DNA of 64,000 nucleotides from Micromonospora rubida. GTDB taxonomy: Bacteria > Actinomycetota > Actinomycetes > Mycobacteriales > Micromonosporaceae. The stretch covers positions 62,001-126,000 of the forward strand of contig NZ_JAAALO010000012.1 in NCBI RefSeq assembly GCF_009908295.1. The letters run 5' to 3'. A program made the position numbers and the translations under genes. Below the pieces are notes generated by a model. That model had not been told where the DNA came from. It saw only the letters and a program-made list of their open reading frames with translations, and searched no databases. Each line of letters begins with the position of its first letter. The first letter of the stretch is position 1. Positions 17,372 through 25,242 of the stretch are shown here, in pieces.

Positions 17372-17998
17372 TCAGCTTCCCGCCCGGGCCGGGCGGTGCC
17401 GGACCCGGTCGGAGGCGGCGTCACGGGCGAGGTCGCCGACCTCGGCGGCCATCCCCTCGCGGGCCGGCGGGCCGGCCTCGACCACCCGGCCGCTGTCCAC
17501 CGGCGTGCTGATCACCACGTCGAGCGAGGGCTTCAGCTCCCCGCCGAGCGCGGTCCACACGTCGGCGAACGCCCGGTCCTCCGGCGGCGGCAGCGCCACG
17601 GTCATCGGCACCGGCATGCCGATCGCGGCCACCGAGCCGGTCAGCACCGCCGGCGGCAGCGCGTCGAGGCGCAGGAAGCACAGCAGCAGCGACGAGAGCA
17701 GCCGGTGCTCGTCCTCGGGGCGCTGGGTCCACGCGGTGACCAGGTAGGACAGCTTGATGTAGCGGGGCGGGGCGACCCGCCGGGCCACCTGGCCGCGCTC
17801 GTCGTACTCGTTGATCAGGCCCCGGGACCGGCGGCGCAGGTCCTCCCGAATGTCGTAGAGGTAGACGTTGACGGTGGGGGCGTTGCGTCGGGCCGCCCAC
17901 TCCTTCGTCGGCGCCTCCAGCACGATGTCCACGCCGGACCCGGGCAGGGCCTCGTCGCGGACCAGCCGGCGCAGCGCGTCGTCGACCTCGTGGATCAC
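17372..17998 (-). CDS. DUF4255 / Pvc16-like tail terminator (cap) protein
   Basis: A 208-residue protein with the DUF4255 signature: an N-terminal MIHEVDDALRRLVRDEALPG, the strand NAPTVNVYLYDIREDLRRRS, APPRYIKLSYLVTAWTQRPE and the following EDEHRLLSSLLLCFLRLDAL. In PVC/Afp-type particles this family caps the distal end of the sheath and tube and sets particle length. The C-terminal ~45 residues are low-complexity and not part of the family core. Starts at GTG 17998, five bases after the stop of the PD40/VWA gene, and is followed at three bases by the AAA ATPase. Confidence 0.88.
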   Translation of the reverse strand: MIHEVDDALRRLVRDEALPGSGVDIVLEAPTKEWAARRNAPTVNVYLYDIREDLRRRSRGLINEYDERGQVARRVAPPRYIKLSYLVTAWTQRPEDEHRLLSSLLLCFLRLDALPPAVLTGSVAAIGMPVPMTVALPPPEDRAFADVWTALGGELKPSLDVVISTPVDSGRVVEAGPPAREGMAAEVGDLARDAASDRVRHRPARAGS

Positions 17999-18002
17999 CC
18001 GC

Positions 18003-21000
18003 TCACCACCTGCCCCGGAAGGGCGGGTCGAGCCCGCGCGGCACCACCAGGAACGGCTCGGCAGCGCGTACCGACCCGAAGGCGCGGCCTCCCGAGACCC
18101 GCGCGGCTGTGAGGTCGCGCGGGCCCAGCTCGTCCTTGCGCAGCACCAGCACCTGGGTACGGAAGCTGCCGTCCGCGGCGACGGTCACCGTGTCCGGGGT
18201 GGCGGTGATTCCCGGCTGCCAGCGCAGCCGTACCGTCGCCCCGGGCGGGAAGCCGGTGCCCACGGCGGCGGTCACGAACCCGGGCGGCCCGATCGCCGGG
18301 TCGACGCGCAGCTGCGGCGCGATCACCTGCACCGGCGCCTGCGCCGTGCGGGTCGCCGACACCTCCCGCACGGTCGCGGTGAGCCGCCCGGCGACCGCCG
18401 CGACGACCGCCGCCCGCGCGGGCAGCACGACCCTGACCACCTGCTGCCCGCCGGGGCCGAGCGTGCCGAGCAGGCAGAGCCGGCGGCCCACCCCGCAGCG
18501 CGGGTCGGCGCTGACCGGCGGCAGCAGCGGGGCGGGCGGGGTGACGTCCAGCCAGACGTTGTCGGCCGGCAGGCGGCCGGCGTTACGCACGGTGAAGGTG
18601 ACGGGAATCGGGTCGCCGCCCAGGTAGGCCGGCTGGTTGCCGACCGAGACGGTGAGGGCGAGGTCCGGCGACGGCAGGCGCTGGAACGCCGGCTCCGACC
18701 CGACCTGCCGGACGACCGTCGCCGGTGGGCCGCCCGCGCCGGGCAGGACGACGATGTCCGGCGGCTCCTCGGACCCCTGGAGGGTCACCGCGATCCGCCG
18801 GCCGTCCGGGGACCACGCCGGGTCCGCCACCGAACGGCCGTCCCGGTCTCCGGCGGCGAGCGGGTGCCGGGCGGCGGAGCCGTCGGGCGCGACCACGCAC
18901 AGGTCGGCGACACGGCTGCTGTCGGCGAAGGCGATCCCGGCCCCGTCCGGGGACCACGCCGGCGCGCGGTCCGTCTCGCGGGCCGGGCAACCGTCGCCGA
19001 TCCGGGCGCTGAGGTCGGTCTGGTCGGTGACGGTCAGGGTGCCGGTGCCGGTGCCGGTGCCGTCGAGCCGGGCGAGCCAGATCCGGGTGCCGGTGAGCTG
19101 CGGGTCGGACACGATGATCAGCGCAGTGTCGGCGCCGGTGCGGCCGGCCCGGTCGGTGGCCCGGCAGGTCACCACGGTCTGCCCGATCGGGAACTGCGAG
19201 CCCGACGGCGGCTCGCAGCGCACGGGCAGCGGGCGGTCCGCCGCGTCCACGGCCGTGGCCTGGTAGGTCACCTGGGCGCCGGCCGGCCCGGTCGGGGCGA
19301 CCTGAACGTCGTCGACCCGGACCAGAGGCAGGCCGGGCTGGGCGACCCGGACGATCAGCTCCTGCACGGCGTCCGACCCGGCCTCCGGGGGGTCGAGGTC
19401 GAAGCGCAGCGTGCAGCGCAGCACGGACCCGGGGACCGCCCCGGGCGCGACGGAGACCGTCTCGGTGAACCTGGCCGGCGTGCCGGCGTCCACCCTCGCC
19501 GGGTCCGGGTCGAAGGCGACGGAGAGGCCGTCGTCGCAGATGGCGCTCGGCCTGACGGTGACCTTCAGCTTCCCGATGGCCTCGATGATGGCCGTGATCA
19601 TCTGCCCCGGGTCGCTGTTGGCCGTGAGCAGGCCGCCGGTGGCCTCGGCCAGCCGGCCGGCCGCGCCGTCGAAGTTCAGCCCGCGCTCGAAGTCCGCGCC
19701 GGCGATGGGCACCCCGATCAGGGCGATCCCGGCGGCCCGGAGCGCGCTGGTGAGGTCCCCCTCGTCGATCGCGCCCTCCTCGGGCGGCGGGAGGGTCTTG
19801 TCCACGCTGTCGGTGTCGCTGATCAGCACGACGATCCGGCTGCTGTCCGGGCGGAACCCGATCCGGTCGTTGCCGGCGAGCTGCCGCAACGCGTAGAACC
19901 AGTTCTCCGTGCCGTACGGGCTCTGCGCGATGAGCTTTTGCACGGCGTCGTTCACGGCCGTGTCGTCGGCGGTCAGCGACTGGCGGGGCAGGTACATGTC
20001 CGGGTCGTACTCCCCCTCGCCGCCGCGCCCGCTGAACGTGGCCAGGCCGAACCGCGCGTCCGGCTGGCTCGCCCGCACGTTCCCGATCACCTCGGGCAGC
20101 CGGCTCCTGAGCTGGCTGATCACGCTGTCCCCGCCCTCCCCGGGCTGGGACATCGAGGCGGTGTCGTCGACGAGGAAGACGATGTCCGGTCGGGGCGGGA
20201 TCGGCGGGGTGGGCAGCGACTGCTCCACGGTGAACGAGGTGCCCGGCAGCGCCGGCCGGTCCACCCTGGGCACCGCCAGGTCGCTGCGGCGGGGGGTGGC
20301 CAGCCGGGAGAACGCGAGCCGCAGGCCGTCCGGCGACCAGGACGGCTCGGCGTCGCGGCCGATCAGGTGCGGGGGCATCGGCACCTCGGCGAGCAGCCTC
20401 CCGTCGGCGACCGCGACGACCAGGACCCGCGAGGGGGCGTCGTTGTCCGACGGCTGCCGGGTGAACGCGACCGCCTCGCCGGTCGGGGACCAGGTCGGGT
20501 CGGTGTCCCGGTCCCCCTCGGCGGTGCCCGGCGGGGCGAGGGCGCGCGGGTCGGCGCCCGAGGCGTCGGCGACGACGACCCGGGCCCCGCCGCCGGGCTG
20601 GTCGGCGCTGTAGGCGAGCCGGGTGCCGTCGGGGCTGAACGCCGGCCCGGTCTCCGACAGACCGGGCCGGGCGGTGTGGTCGCGGCGGTCCCCGCCGGTG
20701 GCGTCGGCGGTCCACACGTCGCTGGTGTCGGCCAGCTCGGTGGCGGTCCAGATCAGGTCGCCGCCCCGCCAGGCAGGCTCGTGCTCGGGCAGCGGGCCGG
20801 TGGCGACCGGGGTCACCCGGCCAGCCCGGCCGACGTACACGTCCCCGGCGGGGTCGTCGCGGACGGAGGTGAAAGCGATCCGGGTGCCGTCGGGGGCCCA
20901 GGCCGGCTCCGCGGCGTCCCGGGGGCCCGGCACCGCGCGGGTCACCGGGCCGCCGCCGGGGGCCACGGTGGCCACCGTACGGAAGGCCGGGTCGCCGACC

Positions 21001-21728
21001 GGCGCGAACCGGGTGGTGGTGAAGGCGATCCGGCCGCCGTCCGGGGACCACGCGGGCTGCCCCTCGGCGGCCGGGCCGTCGGTCACCCGGACCGCGGCAC
21101 CGCCCCCGGCCGGCAGCACCCAGACGTCCCCGGCGGGGTCGCCCCGGGTGCTGCCGAAGGCGATCCGGGCCCCGTCCGGCGACCAGGTCGGCCAGCTGTC
21201 CTCGGCCGGATGGTCGGTGAGCCGACGCAGCCCGGTGCCGTCGACCCGGACCACCCAGATGTCGGCGTTGCCGGCCCGGTCGCTGGTGAACGCGACCTGC
21301 CGGCCGTCGGGGGACAGCGCGGGGTGGGCGACCGTGCCGGGGCCGCCGACCAGTCGCACCGGCGACTCTCCCGGGCGGCGCAGATAAAGCCCCCCGCCCC
21401 GGTCGGCGCCGCCGGGGTCGGCCCGCCGCCCGACCCAGACCAGCCGGCCGGCGCGCGCGTCGACGTCCCGCTCGGCGTCGCCGCGCTCGCCCTCGGCCAG
21501 CAGCGGACGGGGCCCGGCGGTGGCGCCCGCGCTCACCACCAGGGTCGGGCGCTCCTGGCTGCGGTAGCCCAGCCGGTAGCCCACCTCGGCGGCCGGCGGG
21601 GCCGGCGCCGGGGCGGGCGGCGTGGGGGCGGGTGGCGCGGGTGGCGCGGGTGGCGCGGGCGCGACGAGGGTCGGCCCGGCTACCAGCCCGAGCACCATGA
21701 CACCCCAGCGGCGGTTGCCCCAGCGCAC
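18003..21728 (-). CDS. Large secreted PD40 beta-propeller / von Willebrand A / HYR-type protein of the CIS locus
   Basis: A 1241-residue exported protein starting at GTG 21728 behind GGGGAGG. A short signal peptide (WGVMVLGLVAGPTLVAPAPP) leads to a Pro/Ala stretch, then ~10 TolB/PD40 propeller blades (120-500) marked by SPDGRQVAFTS, WSPDGARIAFGS, WAPDGTRIAFTS. A VWA domain follows (~510-720) with IVFLVDDTASMSQ at its metal-ion site and LISDTDSVDK. Next are an HYR-like repeat (~830-860, CEPPSGSQFPIGQTVVTC), two further PD40 blades and a CARDB-like beta domain (~1010-1110). Proteins with VWA and propellers at this position suggest an adhesion or sensing role outside the cell, at odds with purely cytoplasmic particles; the exact function is unknown. 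It precedes DUF4255 by 4 bp, so it is in the CIS operon. Confidence 0.8.
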   Translation of the reverse strand: MRWGNRRWGVMVLGLVAGPTLVAPAPPAPPAPPAPTPPAPAPAPPAAEVGYRLGYRSQERPTLVVSAGATAGPRPLLAEGERGDAERDVDARAGRLVWVGRRADPGGADRGGGLYLRRPGESPVRLVGGPGTVAHPALSPDGRQVAFTSDRAGNADIWVVRVDGTGLRRLTDHPAEDSWPTWSPDGARIAFGSTRGDPAGDVWVLPAGGGAAVRVTDGPAAEGQPAWSPDGGRIAFTTTRFAPVGDPAFRTVATVAPGGGPVTRAVPGPRDAAEPAWAPDGTRIAFTSVRDDPAGDVYVGRAGRVTPVATGPLPEHEPAWRGGDLIWTATELADTSDVWTADATGGDRRDHTARPGLSETGPAFSPDGTRLAYSADQPGGGARVVVADASGADPRALAPPGTAEGDRDTDPTWSPTGEAVAFTRQPSDNDAPSRVLVVAVADGRLLAEVPMPPHLIGRDAEPSWSPDGLRLAFSRLATPRRSDLAVPRVDRPALPGTSFTVEQSLPTPPIPPRPDIVFLVDDTASMSQPGEGGDSVISQLRSRLPEVIGNVRASQPDARFGLATFSGRGGEGEYDPDMYLPRQSLTADDTAVNDAVQKLIAQSPYGTENWFYALRQLAGNDRIGFRPDSSRIVVLISDTDSVDKTLPPPEEGAIDEGDLTSALRAAGIALIGVPIAGADFERGLNFDGAAGRLAEATGGLLTANSDPGQMITAIIEAIGKLKVTVRPSAICDDGLSVAFDPDPARVDAGTPARFTETVSVAPGAVPGSVLRCTLRFDLDPPEAGSDAVQELIVRVAQPGLPLVRVDDVQVAPTGPAGAQVTYQATAVDAADRPLPVRCEPPSGSQFPIGQTVVTCRATDRAGRTGADTALIIVSDPQLTGTRIWLARLDGTGTGTGTLTVTDQTDLSARIGDGCPARETDRAPAWSPDGAGIAFADSSRVADLCVVAPDGSAARHPLAAGDRDGRSVADPAWSPDGRRIAVTLQGSEEPPDIVVLPGAGGPPATVVRQVGSEPAFQRLPSPDLALTVSVGNQPAYLGGDPIPVTFTVRNAGRLPADNVWLDVTPPAPLLPPVSADPRCGVGRRLCLLGTLGPGGQQVVRVVLPARAAVVAAVAGRLTATVREVSATRTAQAPVQVIAPQLRVDPAIGPPGFVTAAVGTGFPPGATVRLRWQPGITATPDTVTVAADGSFRTQVLVLRKDELGPRDLTAARVSGGRAFGSVRAAEPFLVVPRGLDPPFRGRW

Positions 21729-21841
21729 GACACCTCCCCGTGGTCACCTCTGTCCCCACCGTGGCGATCCCCGGCGGGGCTGGTAGCGGCGGTCGGTGCC
21801 GGCCTGCGGGCAGTGCGGCCTGCCCGTTGGGGCAGCGCGGC

Positions 21842-22465
21842 TCAGATCAGGCCGTTGCGCAGCGCGTACGCCACCGCGTGGCAGCGGTTGCGCAGGTGCA
21901 GCCGATTCGTCACGTCGTGCAGGATGTTTTTGATGGTCCGCTGCGAGTAGGAGAGCTTCGCGGCGATCTCGGCGGTGTCGAAGCCGTCGGCGACCAGGCG
22001 CAGCACCTCCACCTCCCGGTCGGCCAGCCCGGCGAAGGTCAGCCCGCGCGGCCCGAGCACCTCCCGTTGCAGCGCACCGACCTGCTGGAGCAGCCGGCCG
22101 AGCAGGTCCGGCGGGACGGCGCCCTCGCCCGCCGCGGCGGCCCGGACCACCGCGACGAGGCGGTCCGCGCTGGCCTCCGACCGGCGGACGATCCCCGCGA
22201 CGCCGTGCTCCACGGCGGCGACCAGCCCGGCGTCGTCGACCTGGGTCACCACCAGCACCAGCGCGGGCGTGCCCCGGCTGCGCGTCGCGCGCAGGGTCCG
22301 CAGGGACGACTCGTCGATGCCGTCGGTGATGATCACCGCCACCTCGGCCCGGTCGGCCTCGGCGTCGTCGAGCAGCAGCACCTCCGGCCGGGGCCGAAGC
22401 TGACTGACCACCCCGGCGCGCGAGATGACATCGGTGGAGGACAGGTGGACTGGTACGCGTCGCAT
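21842..22465 (-). CDS. LuxR-family (NarL-type) response regulator, likely CIS regulator
   Basis: A 207-residue regulator: an N-terminal receiver-like domain (1-125, VPVHLSSTDVISRAGVVSQL) and a C-terminal LuxR HTH (GLADREVEVLRLVADGFDTA, EIAAKLSYSQRTIKNILHDV). The receiver is atypical: the usual phospho-acceptor strand reads VAVIITDGIDE, so only one Asp is at a plausible place and the acidic pocket is reduced, which may mean phosphorylation-independent control. I chose the ATG at 22465; a GTG two codons earlier is possible. It sits at the head of the CIS run and is divergent from the membrane protein gene at 22625, a good position for a pathway-specific regulator. Confidence 0.8.
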   Translation of the reverse strand: MRRVPVHLSSTDVISRAGVVSQLRPRPEVLLLDDAEADRAEVAVIITDGIDESSLRTLRATRSRGTPALVLVVTQVDDAGLVAAVEHGVAGIVRRSEASADRLVAVVRAAAAGEGAVPPDLLGRLLQQVGALQREVLGPRGLTFAGLADREVEVLRLVADGFDTAEIAAKLSYSQRTIKNILHDVTNRLHLRNRCHAVAYALRNGLI

Positions 22466-22624
22466 GAGCACCCCCGAGTGCGCTCGGTCGAACGATCGGT
22501 GACGCCGAGTATCGCTCGCCGCACCAATCGTGCAGTCAACGTGGGCTCAACGGCCCTCCCGCGTTGCCCCAAGGTCTTCCTCCACGGCGGATTGAACGGG
22601 CGGGCATCCACCTAGAGTCGCGCC
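22466..22624. promoter_or_regulatory. Divergent promoter region between the LuxR regulator and the CIS membrane protein
   Basis: These 159 bp separate two outward-facing genes and must carry both promoters. The segment around 22500-22550 is the least GC-rich part and includes GAACGATCGGTGACG and CGCACCAATCGTGCAG. I see no strong consensus -35/-10 pair, so only the position is offered as evidence. Confidence 0.4.
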
Positions 22625-23956
22625 ATGACCACCGACGCGAACCTGGACACCGACCTCGTCGAGGTCAGCCCGGGCAGCGAGGCGAGCTGCCGGCTGGAGA
22701 TTCGCAACGCCGGCCAGATCGTCGAGTCGTACGTGCTCGAGGTGCTGGGCGACGCCGCCGGTTGGGCCCACGCCGACCCGCCCACCGTCTCGGTCTACCC
22801 CGGCTCGGCCGAGACGGTCGCGATCCGCTTCCAGCCGCCCCGGTCGCCGCAGGTGGTGGCCGGCGAGCGGCCCTTCGGGGTGCGGGTCACCCCGGCCGAG
22901 AACCCGGACGGCCAGGTCGTGCCGGAGGCCACGGTGCGGGTGCTGCCGTTCGCCGAGATCGCCCCCGAGATCCTGCCGCGCACCTCGCGGGGGCGCTGGG
23001 GCGGCCGGCACGAGCTGTCGGTGTCCAACCTGGGCAACGCGCCGCTCGGGCTGGCGTTGGCCGGCGGTGACCCGGACAACCGGCTCCGTGTCACGGTCCG
23101 CCCGCCGCAGCTCTCGGTGGCCCCCGGCGAGGCGGCCTTCGTCCAGGTGCGGGTCCGCGCGCGCCGGCTGCGGTGGCGCGGCCACCCGGTGACGCTGCCC
23201 TTCCAGGTCGCGGTCTCCTCGGAGGAGACGCCCCCGGCCACCCTGGACGCGGCGACCGTGCAGGAGCCGTTGCTGCCGCAGGGGGTGGGTCGGATCATCG
23301 CCGCGCTGGTGGTCCTCGCGCTGCTCGGCGCCGGCCTGTGGTACGCGCTGCTCCGGCCGTCGGTGAAGTCCCTGGCCGAGGAGGTCGCCCAGGAGCAGGT
23401 GGCCCCGGTGGCGCAGCAGGCCAGCGCCGCCGACAGCCGGGCCAAGCAGGCCGACGACAAGGCCCAGCGGGCGCTCGGCGGCGCGTCAGCCAGCCCTCGC
23501 CCGTCGGGGCCGACCCCGAGCAACCCGCCGCTGCCGCCGTCGGCGACGCCCAGCGCGCTCGTGCCGGGTATCCCGGCGGGCGGGCAGTCCTTCAGCCGTC
23601 GGCTCGCGGTCACCGCCCCGAAGGGCGCCACCCGCACCGACCAGTACACCGTGGCGTCCCGGCGGGTGTTCGTGCTGACCGACATCTTCCTGCAGAACCC
23701 GCAGGGCGACGAGGGGCGGCTGGAACTGGTGGTGGACGGGACGACGGTGCTCACGGTGGCGCTGAACAACTTCCGGGACCTCGACTACCACATGGTCTCG
23801 CCGATCGAGGTCCGCGCCGGCCGGGTGATCAGCCTACGAGCCACCTGCCGGAAGGCGGGCACCACGCTCGACGGGGCCGGTGGCGGCGGCGGCCAGTGCC
23901 GCGACTACGCCCTGCTCAACGGCTACACCCGCAGCGGGAGCACCCCGGCGGCCTGA
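22625..23956 (+). CDS. Membrane-anchored CARDB-like protein with extracytoplasmic C-terminal domain (candidate CIS membrane anchor)
   Basis: A 443-residue protein. Residues 1-215 form two beta-sandwich (COG1470/CARDB-like) repeats: VEVSPGSEASCRLEIRNAGQ, ...VYPGSAETVAIRFQPPRSPQ and, again, HELSVSNLGNAPLGLALAGG, ...SVAPGEAAFVQVRVRAR. One membrane helix follows (~223-245, RIIAALVVLALLGAGLWYAL), then a coiled coil rich in Ala/Gln (~250-290), a Pro/Ser linker and a beta-rich outer domain (~320-443) with two Cys. There is no signal peptide, so the repeats should be cytoplasmic and the last domain outside. Streptomyces CIS loci encode a membrane protein (CisA) that couples particles to the membrane; this gene is a positional and topological candidate, an inference I could not test by alignment. 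Confidence 0.6.
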   Translation: MTTDANLDTDLVEVSPGSEASCRLEIRNAGQIVESYVLEVLGDAAGWAHADPPTVSVYPGSAETVAIRFQPPRSPQVVAGERPFGVRVTPAENPDGQVVPEATVRVLPFAEIAPEILPRTSRGRWGGRHELSVSNLGNAPLGLALAGGDPDNRLRVTVRPPQLSVAPGEAAFVQVRVRARRLRWRGHPVTLPFQVAVSSEETPPATLDAATVQEPLLPQGVGRIIAALVVLALLGAGLWYALLRPSVKSLAEEVAQEQVAPVAQQASAADSRAKQADDKAQRALGGASASPRPSGPTPSNPPLPPSATPSALVPGIPAGGQSFSRRLAVTAPKGATRTDQYTVASRRVFVLTDIFLQNPQGDEGRLELVVDGTTVLTVALNNFRDLDYHMVSPIEVRAGRVISLRATCRKAGTTLDGAGGGGGQCRDYALLNGYTRSGSTPAA

Positions 23957-24020
23957 CGACCCCGGCCGGCCACCCGACCCCGGCCGGCCACCCGACCGGG
24001 GCCGGCGGGTGCCCGGCCGG
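23957..24020 (+). terminator. GC-rich inverted/direct repeat after the CIS membrane protein
   Basis: Directly after the stop there are two copies of the block CCCCGGCCGGCCACCCGA, followed by the opposing GGGGCCGGCGGGTG. The arms can pair into a strong GC hairpin without a T-run, the usual look of an actinomycete terminator. Confidence 0.42.
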
Positions 24021-24150
24021 GCACGATTCCGGCGGGGTTCCAGTGCGCTGACCGAGGGCGGGCCGTCGACGGTGGCCGGCGGGGCCGCCGAATCCGGACC
24101 CGGCGGACGCCTGCTCGACCTGCCCCGGGGCTGACCCGCTACGGGGTGAT

Positions 24151-24570
24151 CTACGCCTGACTGAGGTCGAGGATGCTCCATCGGGCCGGCATGACGGCGG
24201 CGGCGGGCTTGGGCTCGGTGGTCGCCAGGTGCGCCTGGTGGGCGATCGCGGCGCGGGCAGCGTGGCCGAGGGCGATGTCGCCGCCAGCGGCGCGGGCGAG
24301 GACGCCGGCCTGGCGGGCGTCGTCGACGCCGGGCTCGGCTCCCAGAGGCAGCACGGTGACGGCGGGCGTGGTGGTCAGGAGGGTGAGCAGGGCGGCGCCG
24401 ACCTCACCGCTGGTGGCGGCGTGGGCGGTGGTGAGGCAGACGGCCGGTACACCGACCTGGCGATCTTCGTCGGCGACCTCGGCGATCAGCTCGCCGACGG
24501 CTACCTGGCCATCGACGTACGCGGCGAGCACGGTGGCGTCCAGGACCACGGCGATCGGGCCGCCGCTCAC
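24151..24570 (-). CDS. PIN-domain toxin (VapC-like)
   Basis: A 139-residue protein that opens with the PIN strand AVVLDATVLAAYVDGQ (first acidic residue Asp10-type) and has a later acidic site around VDDARQAGVLARAAGGDIAL followed by GHAARAAIAHQAHLATTE. PIN toxins are Mg-dependent RNases. It overlaps the upstream antitoxin by four bases (ATGA type), the usual arrangement. The second conserved acidic cluster is weaker than in classical VapC (IALGHAAR instead of a D-x-x-x-A-A), so activity may be low. Toxin-antitoxin assignment is well supported by the pair; the target RNA is unknown. Confidence 0.7.
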   Translation of the reverse strand: MSGGPIAVVLDATVLAAYVDGQVAVGELIAEVADEDRQVGVPAVCLTTAHAATSGEVGAALLTLLTTTPAVTVLPLGAEPGVDDARQAGVLARAAGGDIALGHAARAAIAHQAHLATTEPKPAAAVMPARWSILDLSQA

Positions 24571-24818
24571 GCGGCCTCGTCGAGCATCCGGCGCCCCTCG
24601 GCGAGGGCCGCGTCGGGGATGGGAGTGGCCAGGCGGTCACGCCAGCGGGCCTTGCCGGCGTCGGTGACCTCGATGCCGGCGCGGCGCAGCACCTCGTCGA
24701 GCTGGGCGCCGGCCATCTGCGCGCGGACCGCTGAGGTGATCGCGGCGCTGACGTTGGGCTGGCCGTCGAGCCACTGGGCGACGTCGTCGGGGACGCTGAT
24801 GGAGCGTTTCGCGGTCAT
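24567..24818 (-). CDS. Ribbon-helix-helix antitoxin of the VapC-like pair
   Basis: An 83-residue antitoxin. The N-terminal strand TAKRSISVPDDVAQWLDGQ plus helices QPNVSAAITSAVRAQMA is the RHH/CopG-type DNA-binding fold; the C-terminal half (LDEVLRRAGIEVTDAGKARW) should wrap the toxin. ATG at 24818. Its upstream region carries clear palindromes (24828-24868) fit for autorepression. It overlaps the toxin by four bases, which couples their translation and favours excess antitoxin. Confidence 0.78.
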   Translation of the reverse strand: MTAKRSISVPDDVAQWLDGQPNVSAAITSAVRAQMAGAQLDEVLRRAGIEVTDAGKARWRDRLATPIPDAALAEGRRMLDEAA

Positions 24819-24827
24819 GGGTCGAGC

Positions 24828-24868
24828 CTACCGCGCCGGTAGCACCGACGGTGCTACCACGCCGATAG
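24828..24868. promoter_or_regulatory. Operator palindromes of the toxin-antitoxin operon
   Basis: Just upstream of the antitoxin start there are three overlapping dyads. CTACCGCGCCGGTAG (24828-24842) is a perfect 6-3-6 palindrome. A perfect palindrome with 10-bp arms around a central A spans 24838-24858 (GGTAGCACCG / CGGTGCTACC). CTACCACGCCGATAG (24854-24868) is a 13/15 match to the first, in the same orientation 26 bp away. This is the layout expected of cooperative RHH-antitoxin operator sites. Confidence 0.65.
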
Positions 24869-25069
24869 TGGGCCTCGAATCCGGCCAGGGGCACCGTCGC
24901 TGATCCGGTACGTGGGCGCCGCCCCCGAGCACTGTTCCCGCTGGTGGTCGCGTAGCGGCTCCAACCTCGGTCTGTCATGAGTGATTGATCTTGATGTTGT
25001 GGGTGCGGCTGGCGGTGTTTCTGCTGGTAGGTACGGTTTGGGCCCGACGTGTGGCCGGGTTCCTCGGAG

Positions 25070-25200
25070 CTGTTGTAGGTGCGGGGCTCGATCAGGCGGG
25101 TTCCGGCCGGGAAGCCGCTGGTGTCGGCCAGGCCGGTGAGTTCGCAGATTTCGGCGCCGTCACGCAGGCCGCGCTCACTCTCGACGGCGGTGACGCGGCC
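25070..25200 (-). pseudogene. Scrap of an IS1380-type transposase
   Basis: In one minus frame the sequence ICELTGLADTSGFPAGTRLI is protein-like and recalls the segment of IS1380-family transposases before their conserved R-x-x-P-H-P-G-A-Q-L motif, which here has been replaced by unrelated sequence (RTYNSSEEPG). About 40 codons survive, without start, ends or catalytic residues. The rest of 24869-25242 shows no gene. The identification rests on memory of the family and is tentative. Confidence 0.35.
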
Positions 25201-25242
25201 GGGACATCGACTGACCGGCCCTCGATCTTCCAGAATGGAGTG

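Noticed and set aside
17868..21950. 1360-codon plus-strand frame across the PD40/VWA gene
   Set aside because: Codon-mirror of a gene with clear domains on the other strand; composition is His/Arg/Gly filler.
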